Of a stretch of 64,000 nucleotides of DNA, positions 24,482 to 32,814 are shown one piece after another (the first letter of the stretch is position 1; each line of letters starts with the position of its first letter). The stretch lies in the NCBI RefSeq assembly GCF_051967035.1, contig NZ_JBQCKK010000011.1, positions 1-64,000 on the forward strand, given 5' to 3'. The DNA is from Brevibacillus sp051967035 (GTDB taxonomy: Bacteria > Bacillota > Bacilli > Brevibacillales > Brevibacillaceae). The translations under genes were made by a program, and so were the position numbers. A model generated the notes under the pieces. The model searched no databases and was not told where the DNA came from. It saw nothing but the letters and a program-made list of their open reading frames with translations.

Positions 24482-25684
24482 TTAGTTATTCACATTTTTT
24501 CCTGGCGCACGTGTCATCGCCAGTGGATGAAACACTTCGGCCACTTCCTTGTTGCGAACGTAAACGCGCGGAATCCGGTAATTGAGCATGCAGGGAAGCT
24601 CGTAGTTGATCGTTCCAAGCAAAGCCGCAACCTCATCCAGCGAGATCTCCTCGTCTCCCTGTTTGCCGTACAGAACGATCTCCTCATCCACCTGCCCCGC
24701 TCCCGGCTCCAATCTGACCATGACCTGGTCCATGCAGACTCGCCCGACAATTGGATAGCGGGAACCATTGTACAACACTTCTCCCCGATTGGACAAGAGG
24801 CGGGAATATCCGTCCGCGTACCCGATGGGCAGGGTCGCGATCCGTTCGCCTGGCTCCGCGGTGTACGTAGCGCCATAGCTGACCGTGAACGGCTCCACGG
24901 CGGTCTTTACATGCGCGATTTTTGTTTTCAGGGAAAGGGCGGGAACAAGAGGGACATCCGCGCGCTCTTTCATGTACGGCGAAGGATACAATCCGTATAA
25001 ACCTATGCCTAAACGGATCGTATCATACCCCCAATCGGGGAAAGCGATCGCTGCCGCCGTATTGCAGCAGTGAACTTTCGGGAGTGTTTTCCCTTGCGCG
25101 CGCAGCGCCTGCAAAAAGGATTGAAACGTCTCGTGTTGTCGTCGCACATGGGGCGTATCCGGTTCATCCGCGCAGGCAAAGTGCGTGAAAATGCCTGTCC
25201 ATTCCAGCTTCGCGCTGTTTTCAAGCGCTCCGACCACTTCCAGCAAATCGTCTGTTGTCCGGACTCCCAGACGTCCCATGCCCGTGTCGATTTTGACATG
25301 CACACCGACCGGACGCAGCTCCGCCTGCTCCAGCCGTCGATTCGCCGAATCGATCCATTCCGGGCTGTACGCCGTCAGTTCGACATTCAGCCTGCTGGCT
25401 GTCTCGACCGAGTCGGCCGGGGTGTACCCAAGCACCAGGATCGGCGCGTCAATCCCTGCGGTACGCAGGATGACCGCTTCGTCGAGCATTGCCACTGCCA
25501 ACGAGTCGGCGCCGCTCGCCAGTGCCTCTCTTGCGACCTGCACAGCGCCATGACCGTAGCCGTCTGCCTTGACGACAGCCATAATGCCTGTGCTTTTTGG
25601 CAAATGGCCGCGGAACGTCTCGACATTGGCACGGATGGCGTCCAAATCAACCTCAACCCAAGTGTCACGACAAAACGGTTTCAT
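24482..25684 (-). CDS. alr: Alanine racemase
   Basis: A PLP enzyme that interconverts L- and D-alanine for peptidoglycan. The PLP lysine lies in AVVKADGYGHG (K39), and the catalytic tyrosine region is SYGATY (about 267-272). HFACADEPD, RLGIGLYGLYPS and YADGYSR are further family marks. 400 residues is slightly longer than the usual 370-390. ATG 25684 follows AGAGGAG, which lies in the last codons of the preceding gene 2 bp away, so the pair is coupled. Confidence 0.97.
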   Translation of the reverse strand: MKPFCRDTWVEVDLDAIRANVETFRGHLPKSTGIMAVVKADGYGHGAVQVAREALASGADSLAVAMLDEAVILRTAGIDAPILVLGYTPADSVETASRLNVELTAYSPEWIDSANRRLEQAELRPVGVHVKIDTGMGRLGVRTTDDLLEVVGALENSAKLEWTGIFTHFACADEPDTPHVRRQHETFQSFLQALRAQGKTLPKVHCCNTAAAIAFPDWGYDTIRLGIGLYGLYPSPYMKERADVPLVPALSLKTKIAHVKTAVEPFTVSYGATYTAEPGERIATLPIGYADGYSRLLSNRGEVLYNGSRYPIVGRVCMDQVMVRLEPGAGQVDEEIVLYGKQGDEEISLDEVAALLGTINYELPCMLNYRIPRVYVRNKEVAEVFHPLAMTRAPGKNVNN

Positions 25685-25686
25685 CT

Positions 25687-26127
25687 CTATCTCCTCTTGT
25701 TTCCTTTATGGTAATAAAACAAGCGCTCATTCAAATGGCTGAGAAACTGTCTGGAAACCATCAACGATTCTTTTTTGCCCCCCAGGCGGTAGAAATGGCG
25801 GCCTTCGTAAATTTGCTCCACTTCCGACAGCGGGTAGCTGGTCTCTTTTCCAGAGAGGCTGACGATCAGGTGCGTTTTCGTCAGCTTGTACACAGGACGC
25901 ATGGTCGCCTTGTACAGAAACGGCGCCAGACCGACGACCGCAATCGCAATCGCAAAGGCAAGCACTTTGAAGGTCGTGTCATTGCTGGGAAACAGCTGGG
26001 CGAGAATCATCATGCCCAAAACGAAAGCAACCGTCTCCGCAATGCGCATACTCCAGTTTTTTCGCAGCAGTATGTCCTTGTAGGTCGACTCTTCCTGGTA
26101 CAAAACATCGGTAGACGTTTTTTTCAT
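25687..26127 (-). CDS. Membrane protein with bacterial PH-like domain
   Basis: 146 residues. Two transmembrane helices near residues 30-72 (IAETVAFVLGMMILAQLF and VLAFAIAIAVVGLAPFLY) are followed by a PH-like beta domain (YKLTKTHLIVSLSGKETSYPLSEVEQIYEGRHFYRLGG). Such small bPH proteins are membrane-anchored and mostly uncharacterised. ATG 26127 is taken, with GAGGTG 12 bases upstream; the distance is long, and an in-frame GTG at 26142 is the alternative. It has a strong promoter and shares a transcript with alr. Confidence 0.75.
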   Translation of the reverse strand: MKKTSTDVLYQEESTYKDILLRKNWSMRIAETVAFVLGMMILAQLFPSNDTTFKVLAFAIAIAVVGLAPFLYKATMRPVYKLTKTHLIVSLSGKETSYPLSEVEQIYEGRHFYRLGGKKESLMVSRQFLSHLNERLFYYHKGNKRR

Positions 26128-26166
26128 CTTACGGCATGCCACCTCATTACGGTATAAGTTACCTTG

Positions 26167-26196
26167 AATGTATCGTGTTTTCCTGGTGCGTGTCAA
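26167..26196 (-). promoter_or_regulatory. Promoter of the PH-like gene and alr
   Basis: On the minus strand a consensus TTGACA (26191-26196), 18 bases, then TACATT (26167-26172), about 40 bp before the ATG. Confidence 0.8.
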
Positions 26197-26324
26197 TTCA
26201 TGGATTGTCCTTTTTCCTCCTGCCAGCGCGTGCTTGCAGGCAAATCGGCCGACTGCGCGCGATCCCGGAGCGTTATTTTGCGTGACAAAAGACATCTCGC
26301 CGGGCGCGGCGAAGCCGGAGACGC

Positions 26325-26358
26325 AAAAAGTCAGGCGAGATGGGCTCCCGCCTGACTT
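26325..26358 (-). terminator. Terminator of the three-repeat protein gene
   Basis: On the minus strand AAGTCAGGCG / CGCCTGACTT with an 11-base loop, followed by TTT, 14 bp after the stop codon. Confidence 0.85.
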
Positions 26359-26371
26359 GTTTGCAGCGCTG

Positions 26372-27499
26372 TTATTGCTCGCTCGCTTTGTCCTGCTCTT
26401 CTTTTTTCAGATCTTGTTTGTGGATGGCGATTTTCTGAAAGCTGCCTTCCACTATTTTTTGCACCATGGACGCCAGCTTCTCGCTGCGTTGGTCCGCTTG
26501 CTCCTGCGTCAGCTTGCCTGCTTCGACCGCTTCTTTCAGCTTGGCCTCCTGCTCTTTGACCAGCAGGGCTACGACGTCATCCACAGACACGCCTTGCGCT
26601 TCCGCTACCGCTGCCAGTGTCTTGCCTGCTTTCAGTTCTTCTTGCAGCTTGGCTGCGTCGAGCTTCAGCAACGACAGCAGTTCTTCGTTTTTGTCGAAGC
26701 CGAAGCCAAACCCGAAGCCTTTGCCTGGTCCTTTGCCCGGATGCGTGTTTTGCACCCTTTCTTTTACGCGCTCCGCTGCGTTTTCATTCAGCTTGTCGGC
26801 CTGCTCCTGCGTCAGCTTGCCTGCTTCGACCGCTTCTTTCAGCTTGGCTTCCTGCTGTTTGACCAGCAGCGCCACGACGTCATCTACAGACACGCCTTGC
26901 GCTTCCGCTACCGCTGCCAGCGTTTTGCCTGCTTTCAGTTCTTCTTGCAGTTTGGCTGCGTCGAGCTTCAACAGGGACAGCAGTTCTTCGTTTTTGCCGA
27001 AGCCGAAGCCAAATCCGAAGCCTTTGCCTGGTCCTTTGCCCGGATGCGTGTTTTGCACCATGTCTTTTACGCGCTTCGCTGCGTTTTCATTCAGCTTGTC
27101 GGCCTGCTCCTGCGTCAGCTTTCCTGCTTCGACCGCTTCTTTCAGCTTCGCTTCCTGCTGTTTGACCAGCAGCGCCACAACGTCATCTACAGACACGCCT
27201 TGCGCTTCCGCTACCGCGGCCAGCGTTTTGCCTGCTTTCAGTTCTTCTTGCAGTTTGGCCGCGTCGAGCTTCAACAGATACAGCAGTTCTGTATTTTGGT
27301 TGAAAGACAGACCTTTTGCGAATCCGCCGTGGTGACCCGGCTTGCCGAAAGCGAACTTCACCTCTGCCGATTTGTTCCCCGGCTGAGCTTGCGCCTGTGT
27401 CTGCGCTGTATCTGCTGCAAAGGCGCTGCCCAAGCTCCCGATACTGAGAACCGCTGCCATCGTGCCCAAAAGCATGCCCAGTTTTGCTTTGCTAAACAT
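26372..27499 (-). CDS. Secreted protein with three 101-residue helical repeats
   Basis: 375 residues. A signal peptide (1-28, ending SAFA) is followed by three nearly identical units of 101 residues starting at LLKLDAAKLQEELKAGKTLA. Each has a stretch resembling DUF2680-type helical domains (VVALLVKQQEAKLKEAVEAG, LTQEQADKLNENAA). Units are joined by NTHPGKGPGKGFGFGFGF linkers. The first unit is preceded by a divergent FGKPGHHGGFAKG segment; the last ends in a Lys/Glu-rich tail. The repeats are also conserved as DNA (303-bp period). ATG 27499 has GGTGGAG 5 bases upstream. No cell-wall anchor motif is seen. Function unknown. Confidence 0.85.
   Translation of the reverse strand: MFSKAKLGMLLGTMAAVLSIGSLGSAFAADTAQTQAQAQPGNKSAEVKFAFGKPGHHGGFAKGLSFNQNTELLYLLKLDAAKLQEELKAGKTLAAVAEAQGVSVDDVVALLVKQQEAKLKEAVEAGKLTQEQADKLNENAAKRVKDMVQNTHPGKGPGKGFGFGFGFGKNEELLSLLKLDAAKLQEELKAGKTLAAVAEAQGVSVDDVVALLVKQQEAKLKEAVEAGKLTQEQADKLNENAAERVKERVQNTHPGKGPGKGFGFGFGFDKNEELLSLLKLDAAKLQEELKAGKTLAAVAEAQGVSVDDVVALLVKEQEAKLKEAVEAGKLTQEQADQRSEKLASMVQKIVEGSFQKIAIHKQDLKKEEQDKASEQ
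26661..27275. repeat. 303-bp tandem DNA repeat inside the secreted-protein gene
   Basis: The segment starting AGCTTCA occurs at 26661, 26964 and 27267, exactly 303 bp apart, with near-identical sequence between. It encodes the 101-residue protein repeats. The near-identity at silent positions suggests recent duplication or gene conversion. Confidence 0.9.
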
Positions 27500-27662
27500 A
27501 TTTGCTCCACCCTTTCCTTTGCTGTAGGTATGTACCGCTTCTCTGGTACAAGTCCAAGTGTACGGAAGCTTTTTTAGATTCCTGTTTGAGAAAAATGGAA
27601 AACTTGCGGGAAAGTCAAGGAAGATTGGTAAGAACAAAAAGCACTGGATATCAAAATCAACT

Positions 27663-27694
27663 AAAAAAGAGGACGGTTACGACCCGTCCCCTCT
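27663..27694 (-). terminator. ydcC terminator
   Basis: On the minus strand GAGGGGACGG-GTCGTAA-CCGTCCTC (one bulge) followed by six Ts, 16 bp after the stop codon. Confidence 0.85.
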
Positions 27695-27710
27695 CCCGTA
27701 TTTTCTTTCC

Positions 27711-28748
27711 TTATTTCCCGCCGAGACCATATGTCGACTGGGCGACGCTCACCATTTCTTCTTCTGGCAAATCACCGGCGATCGTAAACTCTACGCCATC
27801 CAGCTCCCACGTCAGAAGCCGTGTATTTTCGCCCGTTTGCGCCAGCACCCCGACTGTGAATCCAAGGTTGACAGGCATGCCTTGTTCATACGAGACGGAC
27901 GCCTCGGTCGGACGGGCTTCGATCAGCTTGTAGTTATACGCTCCCTTGTAATTGAGGATGACCGTTCTCACCCCGTCCCGCGTGACAGGCTCGATATCGC
28001 CCTGTTCGACTCCTTCCGGCACATAGGTTGGAACGATGACGCCAAACTGGCTGTTCGGCTGCTCGGCAACCTTTCCATTCGCCCCTGCCATGGTGGGAAC
28101 CGCCGTCAGCGCGCTGGTCGTCATGTTGCGATCCTTGTCAAAGGCATCCTTGTCAAACGTCGGGTTGAACGTAAACTCGTTGAAATCGATTTTTACCAGC
28201 GGCTTCATGCTCGAATCCATAATCTCCGCATGCGTAGGCTTGAAGTCTTCTGTCAGCCAGATTTTTTGCTTGGTCAACGAGCGATTGCCGGTGTAATTGG
28301 CTTTCACTTCGAATACGTACTGCTTTTCCTCCAGCTTCATCTGACGCTCCGTGTCGTCGATAATGCTCTTCGCCAGCGTCTCGTACAAATACAGGGGACC
28401 GTTGTTTTCCGGCCAACCGCTCTGGAAGCGGAAGCTCTTGTTCAGATGCGGAGTCAGTACAAAGACTCCCTCGTTGTTGCGCAAAATGATCTGCGTAATC
28501 CCGCGCTGTTTGGAAGTGAGAGCTACCCGATAGTTGCTAGGCTTCTCATACCAGACCTGAACGTCGTACTCCATGGGAGTAGAGCCCGTCTGCATGGTCA
28601 AAGTCGCCTGAGACTTGTACCCGCTCATTTTTCCCAGCGTCCCGTTCAGGTCACTCACCACGTCTTCCGGTGTTTTCTGACCGAAGCAACCGCCAAGCAG
28701 CAACGTAAAGACCAACAATAACGCCAGTGGTAAAGCTGCCCTCTTCAT
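27711..28748 (-). CDS. ydcC: Sporulation lipoprotein YdcC, LolA-like
   Basis: 345 residues with a lipoprotein signal (LLLGGC, C21). The middle has LolA-like beta features: SGYKSQATLTMQTGSTPMEYDVQVWYEKPSNYRVAL, then NKSFRFQSGWPENNG and a KIWLTEDFKPTHAEIMD strand. The C-terminal part (about 235-345) resembles DUF4367-type extensions. Placement between alr and acpS is that of B. subtilis ydcC, which is reported as sigma-E dependent; a sigma-E-type promoter is present here. ATG 28748 follows AGGAGG by 10 bases. Its role in sporulation is not defined. Confidence 0.85.
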   Translation of the reverse strand: MKRAALPLALLLVFTLLLGGCFGQKTPEDVVSDLNGTLGKMSGYKSQATLTMQTGSTPMEYDVQVWYEKPSNYRVALTSKQRGITQIILRNNEGVFVLTPHLNKSFRFQSGWPENNGPLYLYETLAKSIIDDTERQMKLEEKQYVFEVKANYTGNRSLTKQKIWLTEDFKPTHAEIMDSSMKPLVKIDFNEFTFNPTFDKDAFDKDRNMTTSALTAVPTMAGANGKVAEQPNSQFGVIVPTYVPEGVEQGDIEPVTRDGVRTVILNYKGAYNYKLIEARPTEASVSYEQGMPVNLGFTVGVLAQTGENTRLLTWELDGVEFTIAGDLPEEEMVSVAQSTYGLGGK

Positions 28749-28952
28749 TCAATAAACTCCTCCTTGTCAACATTTTCGACAAAGAAGGGCACCCCTGTCT
28801 ATTTCCTGGGAAATCTGTCAGTCTTTCGCCTCTTGCCGCGCTCATCGTGTCAAAATCCTGTACTGGGTACAAAGGACGCGATATCGCTTGATCGGCTGAA
28901 GACTTACCCTTCCTGTTAAGAGCAGGTAGTCCCTCCTGATCTACGCGATATA

Positions 28953-28981
28953 AATGTATGTCCATCCTCGTCCCAATATGC
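28953..28981 (-). promoter_or_regulatory. Sigma-E-type promoter of ydcC
   Basis: On the minus strand GCATATT (28975-28981), 14 bases, then CATACATT (28953-28960). This fits the sigma-E pattern KMATATW-N14-CATACANT exactly. The transcript would have a leader of about 200 bases before ydcC. Confidence 0.75.
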
Positions 28982-28989
28982 AGACAAGA

Positions 28990-29376
28990 TTATAACTCTT
29001 CCACAATCACTTGTGCCATGGCATGTGTCTGGCTGTGGGAAATGCTGACGTGTACGCGAACACGCTGCGGGTCCAGACCGAGTCTGGTGAAGACGTGGCT
29101 GTTTACCCGCATCATCGGCCTGCCTGTCTCGCTCGGGGTAATTTCCATATCCAAAAAACCGAGCGCACGGCCGATGCCTGTCCCAAGCGCTTTTGCTCCG
29201 GCCTCCTTCGCCGCGAACCTGCCCGCCACGATTTCCGCTTGTCGCGATTTCGTTTTTCCAGCCAGCAGTTTCTGCTCTGCTTCGGTTAAAAAGCGGCCGA
29301 TCGTCTTATCCTGACGCTGCATCAGGGCGGCGATCCGCTCGATTTCCACCATATCCACGCCTATGCCTATAATCAT
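28990..29376 (-). CDS. acpS: Holo-[acyl-carrier-protein] synthase
   Basis: AcpS transfers 4'-phosphopantetheine from CoA to acyl carrier protein. IIGIGVDMVEIERI (residues 2-15) carries the catalytic/metal Asp, and GRFAAKEAGAKALGTGIG the metal-binding Glu. SISHSQTHAMA near the C-terminus completes the family pattern. 128 residues; ATG 29376 with GGAGG 10 bases upstream. An upstream in-frame extension is not homologous. Promoter TTGCCA-N18-TACTGT at 29413-29442. Confidence 0.96.
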   Translation of the reverse strand: MIIGIGVDMVEIERIAALMQRQDKTIGRFLTEAEQKLLAGKTKSRQAEIVAGRFAAKEAGAKALGTGIGRALGFLDMEITPSETGRPMMRVNSHVFTRLGLDPQRVRVHVSISHSQTHAMAQVIVEEL

Positions 29377-29412
29377 GGGCCAGCGCCCTCCCAGCTTGTA
29401 GATTCTGCTGTC

Positions 29413-29442
29413 ACAGTACCATCCTCCTCTACCTTTTGGCAA
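29413..29442 (-). promoter_or_regulatory. acpS promoter
   Basis: On the minus strand TTGCCA (29437-29442), 18 bases, and TACTGT (29413-29418), preceded by TGG (extended -10). Confidence 0.6.
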
Positions 29443-29460
29443 GCTGGGCGTACAAGCGAA

Positions 29461-29484
29461 AAACCCCCGCAAAATAGCGGGGGT
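29461..29484 (-). terminator. Terminator after the gamma-SASP gene
   Basis: Stem AACCCCCGC / GCGGGGGTT with loop AAAATA; on the minus strand Ts follow. It separates the SASP gene from acpS. Confidence 0.85.
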
Positions 29485-29499
29485 TGTTGTCCATAGCTA

Positions 29500-29667
29500 C
29501 TACTCAGTAGCTTGACCTGCTTGTTGGCCGGATTTTTGAGCGGATTGTTGGTTTTGACGACGAACTTCCGCTACGTTTGTTTCACTCGCGAATTCAGTCG
29601 CAGTGTTTTGCGCCTGAGCTGCTTGGTTTGCTTTGTTCATTGCGTCTTGCTTGTTTTGTTTAGGCAT
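29500..29667 (-). CDS. sspE: Gamma-type small acid-soluble spore protein
   Basis: A 55-residue Gln/Ala/Asn-rich protein beginning MPKQNKQDAMNKANQAAQ. TEFASETNVAEV is the recognition sequence of the germination protease GPR, and the composition is that of SspE, an amino-acid reserve made in the forespore. Only one copy of the protease site is present, so it is shorter than B. subtilis SspE (84 residues). ATG 29667 follows AGGAGG. A sigma-G-like promoter is at 29700-29729. Confidence 0.92.
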   Translation of the reverse strand: MPKQNKQDAMNKANQAAQAQNTATEFASETNVAEVRRQNQQSAQKSGQQAGQATE

Positions 29668-29699
29668 CGTTCCATTCACCTCCTCGACGTCACTGAATA

Positions 29700-29729
29700 T
29701 AATTTGTACCGCCCCCCTCGCTCATATCC
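29700..29729 (-). promoter_or_regulatory. Possible sigma-G promoter of the gamma-SASP gene
   Basis: On the minus strand GGATA (29725-29729), 18 bases, CAAATTA (29700-29706), one mismatch from CATNNTA in the -10. Expected for a forespore gene but weak on sequence alone. Confidence 0.35.
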
Positions 29730-29880
29730 ATCCTCATTTTTCCAGATCGCTCCACAAATGCCGCTGTGGCTGCCTTATTTCCGTCTGGGCCTGGGCATCC
29801 TATACGTGCCTGACTACGCAGGAAATCCAGGAGCGAACCGCGAAGTAGGTGGTTCGACTACATTTGAGAGGAGCATCCAT

Positions 29881-30132
29881 ATGGCTCATACCGTGATTGT
29901 CTATACCCAAACCACATGCGGTCCTTGTCAGGAAGAAAAAATGTGGCTCACATCCCATAACATCGCGTTTGAAGACAGAGACATCCGCAAAAACGATGCG
30001 TATTTCCAGGAAGCAATCAACCTCGGCGCCAGCATGACACCTGTTACTTTTATTGAAAAGGAAAATGGAGAACAGATCGTCATTCACGGCTTCGACAAGG
30101 AAGAATTAAAAAAAGCGTTGGATCTTTCATGA
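29881..30132 (+). CDS. Glutaredoxin-like thiol reductant
   Basis: 83 residues with a thioredoxin fold: TVIVYTQTTCGPCQEEK holds the active-site pair C13/C16, and the cis-Pro region is MTPVTFIE. Size and sequence fit NrdH/glutaredoxin-like proteins, which reduce disulfides or feed ribonucleotide reductase. The CGPC centre is more thioredoxin-like than the CPYC of classical glutaredoxin. ATG 29881 follows AGAGGAG by 7 bases. Its 3' end lies in the terminator shared with the opposing ArsR gene. Confidence 0.88.
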   Translation: MAHTVIVYTQTTCGPCQEEKMWLTSHNIAFEDRDIRKNDAYFQEAINLGASMTPVTFIEKENGEQIVIHGFDKEELKKALDLS

Positions 30133-30142
30133 TCCAACGCTT
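30109..30142 (-). terminator. Terminator of the ArsR-type gene
   Basis: Stem AAGCGTTGGATC / GATCCAACGCTT with a 6-base loop, followed on the minus strand by a run of Ts. On the plus strand there is no T-run, though the glutaredoxin stop codon lies in the loop. Confidence 0.8.
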
Positions 30143-30153
30143 CCTAAGAGCGA

Positions 30154-30489
30154 TCAGCCGAAGGAAGGTTCACTTGCGGCTGATTTTTGTTTGAGAATCG
30201 GTGACATATCCGGCAAGTTCGACAAAATTTGCTTGACAGCAGGAGAGCATTCTGTATTAACGGAGTAAAATACCCATGGTCCCTTGCGACGCTCTTTGAC
30301 CAAACCATGTGTCTTTAGCTTAGCTAAGTGCTGGGAAACAGAGGGTTGGGAAGTTTGCAGAATCTCCACGAGATCACGGACACATAACGATTGTACTTGC
30401 AAAAGAGCCATGATCGTCAAGCGCGTCTTGTCACCAAGCAGCTTGTAAACCTCGGACAAAAACAGTACCTGCATCAAATCCGTTTCCAT
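30154..30489 (-). CDS. ArsR-family transcriptional regulator
   Basis: 111 residues. The winged helix is LFLSEVYKLLGDKTRLTIMALL, LCVRDLVEILQTSQPSVSQHLAKLKTHGLVKERRKG and WVFYSVN. A single cysteine sits at the start of helix 3 (LCVRDL) rather than the paired ELCVCDL of arsenic/cadmium sensors, so the metal site is uncertain; redox sensing is another option. ATG 30489 follows AAAGGTGG. A -10-like TATACT in a partial palindrome (CCATATAGTATACTGG, about 30521-30536) may be its own operator. Confidence 0.88.
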   Translation of the reverse strand: METDLMQVLFLSEVYKLLGDKTRLTIMALLQVQSLCVRDLVEILQTSQPSVSQHLAKLKTHGLVKERRKGPWVFYSVNTECSPAVKQILSNLPDMSPILKQKSAASEPSFG

Positions 30490-30584
30490 ACGAACCCACC
30501 TTTGCCTTGCATATCTGTTTCCCAGTATACTATATGGCTTATAAGATGGGGAAGATAGGAACGTAAAAGTTCCTTGAACACTTC

Positions 30585-32219
30585 TTACACATCGCGTTGC
30601 CGCATCGCTTCGACCAGCTTGTCCGCCGTGCGCGCAGCCAGCGCCATGACCGTATGGGTCGGGTTGCTGCCGCTCGAAGTCACGAACGTGGACGCGCCTG
30701 CTATGAAAAGATTGGGAATGTCGTGCGACTGGCCGAATTCATTCACGACGGACTGCGCAGGGTCGTTGCCCATCCGGCAGCCGCCCATCAAATGCGCGGT
30801 ATCGGAGACGACGTGCTCCGGCTTTCCGCCCATCGCTTCCATAATCCGGTTCATTTGCCCGATCGCATGCCGATACAGCTTGCGATCGTTTTCCTGATAG
30901 CTGAAGGTAACCGTGGGCACCGGCATTCCGTACTCGTCTTTTTCCCCGCTGAGCGTCACGGCATTGCCAGGGTGAGGAAGCACTTCCCCTACGAGCGTAA
31001 TGCGCGCATACATATTGTAGTCGAGCATCGTTTCCCGCAGTTGTTTTCCCCATAAAAAGGTCTGGTCCTCCCGCTCCGCCGCGATGGCCCCCGCCATGGC
31101 GACAGGTCGTGCCCCGTGGGCGCTCAGGGTGTACCCTCTGGCAAAGCCGCGTTCCCGGTCTGTCTCATAAAAATGCTGGGTCAGGGCAAGCACAGGCGTT
31201 CCTTTGTACAGACGCACTTCTTCCGGAAGCAGGCCGTAGACGTCATGGCTGGAATGCGGCATGATCGCCTTGCCTACCCAGCCGCTGGAGTTAGCCAGCC
31301 CGTCGGGAAAGCGCGAGGTCGCGGAATTGAACAGCAGCCTGGGCGTCTCCACGACAAAACCGGCGAGAATGACGACCCGCGCCATTTGCCGATGCATCAG
31401 CCCGTTGTGCGAGAACAACACGCCGCTGACCCGGTCGCCCGCCATGAGAATTTCCGTGACCATACAATCTGACAGCACCTCGGCCCCTTCTGCAATGGCC
31501 TTCGGAATATGGTGGATCAGGCCGCTGTATTTGGCGTTGGGCATGCATCCCTGGTTGCAAAAGCCGCGGTTGATACAGGGCGGACGCCCCTCGAACGGAG
31601 CGGACAAAATGGCCAGCGGAGCGACCACACTCTCGATCCCGAGCTTGTCGCAGCCTTCCCGGAACAACTGCGCATTCGCGCTGATCGGCTCGCGGACCGG
31701 GTACGGATACGGTCCCTGAAACGGCCCCCAGGGAAAATGGCTCGGGCCGGAAACGGCAATGTCCCGCTCGATCTTGTCGTAATACGGGGCCAAATCGCGG
31801 TACGTAATCGGCCAGTCTTCCCCGACGCCGTCTATCGTTTTCGTCATGAAATCGCTCTCGTGAAACCGCAAAAACACCCCGGTAAAATGCACCGTTCCTC
31901 CGCCGACTCCCCGGCCGGAGTTGTTGTGCCCGAGGCGCAGAGGATCGTTTCCCGCTACCAGCCTCGTCTCCTGCCAGGCCAGACGCTGCATCGCCAGCTC
32001 GTCGCTGGCAAAGTCCCGCTGCGGGTCCCAAAAAGGCCCTGCCTCCAGTACGACGACGCGCAAGCCCGCTTTTGCCAGCTCATACGCCAGCACGCCGCCT
32101 GCCGCCCCTGCTCCGACGATACATACATCGGCTCCATCGGCGTATTTCCTGTTTTCCATCTGCCGTGTACCGCGTTCCCGGCTATCGCCTGCGCGCTGCT
32201 CCTGCTCTTTATTCGCCAT
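30585..32219 (-). CDS. GMC-family flavin oxidoreductase
   Basis: 544 residues. The dinucleotide fold is VCIVGAGAAGGVLAYELAKAGLRVVVLEAG (about 32-61), followed by GRGVGGGTVHFTG, and the C-terminal domain by HLMGGCRMG and NLFIAGASTFVTSSGSNPTHTVMALAARTADKL with the active-site His/Asn pair. It resembles the flavoprotein subunit of membrane-bound gluconate 2-dehydrogenase-type enzymes. The subunit-3-like gene overlaps it upstream by 11 bp. A cysteine-rich patch (PPCINRGFCNQGCMPNAK) is present as in that group. The substrate is unknown. ATG 32219, with GAGGCGAGGG upstream. Confidence 0.9.
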   Translation of the reverse strand: MANKEQEQRAGDSRERGTRQMENRKYADGADVCIVGAGAAGGVLAYELAKAGLRVVVLEAGPFWDPQRDFASDELAMQRLAWQETRLVAGNDPLRLGHNNSGRGVGGGTVHFTGVFLRFHESDFMTKTIDGVGEDWPITYRDLAPYYDKIERDIAVSGPSHFPWGPFQGPYPYPVREPISANAQLFREGCDKLGIESVVAPLAILSAPFEGRPPCINRGFCNQGCMPNAKYSGLIHHIPKAIAEGAEVLSDCMVTEILMAGDRVSGVLFSHNGLMHRQMARVVILAGFVVETPRLLFNSATSRFPDGLANSSGWVGKAIMPHSSHDVYGLLPEEVRLYKGTPVLALTQHFYETDRERGFARGYTLSAHGARPVAMAGAIAAEREDQTFLWGKQLRETMLDYNMYARITLVGEVLPHPGNAVTLSGEKDEYGMPVPTVTFSYQENDRKLYRHAIGQMNRIMEAMGGKPEHVVSDTAHLMGGCRMGNDPAQSVVNEFGQSHDIPNLFIAGASTFVTSSGSNPTHTVMALAARTADKLVEAMRQRDV

Positions 32220-32808
32220 CTGCCCTCGCCTCCCATGGGTCCGTCAATCCTTTTTCGACACGCACATAACCGCGGGGATAAGCAGGCCCGCCGTAGCCGA
32301 TATCTGACCAGACGAGCGGATGCGAGTAATACGCCTGCACCGTGTCATGCAGCAGTTTCTTGAAAAAATCGACGGGAGCGACCTGGCTCCATGCCTCCGT
32401 ATCCTTGACGTTGCCCGCGGAAATCCGCCGCAGCACTTCCTGCTGTTCTGCGGCAGAAAGCGCCCCGAACTCCGTCCCGTACGCGGCGTGGCTCTCCGCT
32501 TCCACCCCTGCCAGCCCCAGTCGGTACAGCTCTTTTTTCGGGGGAACCCCGACCTTGCGCTGAGACTCTCCCACCGTACTCGCCAGCGAGTCATCCAGGT
32601 GCGCGACGACAAAAGTCAGCACTTCCAGCCGATGGTCGTCGACGAGGACGCTCACGACGGCCTGCAACAGCAAAGCTTCCGCCTGCTGCAAATACCGATG
32701 GGCCACCTGCGGCATTTTTCTGGCCCCGACAACTTGTCTCGTGTGGACATCCCAGTTTTGATGCTGTTCCCACACGTCGTAGGAAGGATAACGTCTATAT
32801 TTGGCCAT
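32209..32808 (-). CDS. Gluconate 2-dehydrogenase subunit 3-like protein
   Basis: 199 residues. The core (YLQQAEALLLQAVVSVLVDD, DSLASTVGESQRKVG, FGALSAAEQQEVLRRIS, VQAYYSHPLVWSDIGYGGPAYPRGYV) is that of subunit 3, the small partner of GMC-type dehydrogenases. Classical subunit 3 is exported by a Tat signal; here the N-terminus (MAKYRRYPSYDVWEQHQNW) has none. It starts 6 bp after the membrane gene and overlaps the GMC gene. ATG 32808 follows GGGGGTG. Confidence 0.88.
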   Translation of the reverse strand: MAKYRRYPSYDVWEQHQNWDVHTRQVVGARKMPQVAHRYLQQAEALLLQAVVSVLVDDHRLEVLTFVVAHLDDSLASTVGESQRKVGVPPKKELYRLGLAGVEAESHAAYGTEFGALSAAEQQEVLRRISAGNVKDTEAWSQVAPVDFFKKLLHDTVQAYYSHPLVWSDIGYGGPAYPRGYVRVEKGLTDPWEARADGE

Positions 32809-32814
32809 CTGTTT

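Noticed and set aside
26661..27275. Regular repeats suggesting a CRISPR array
   Set aside because: The units are 303 bp, in frame and coding; there are no short palindromic repeats with unique spacers, and no cas genes in the window.
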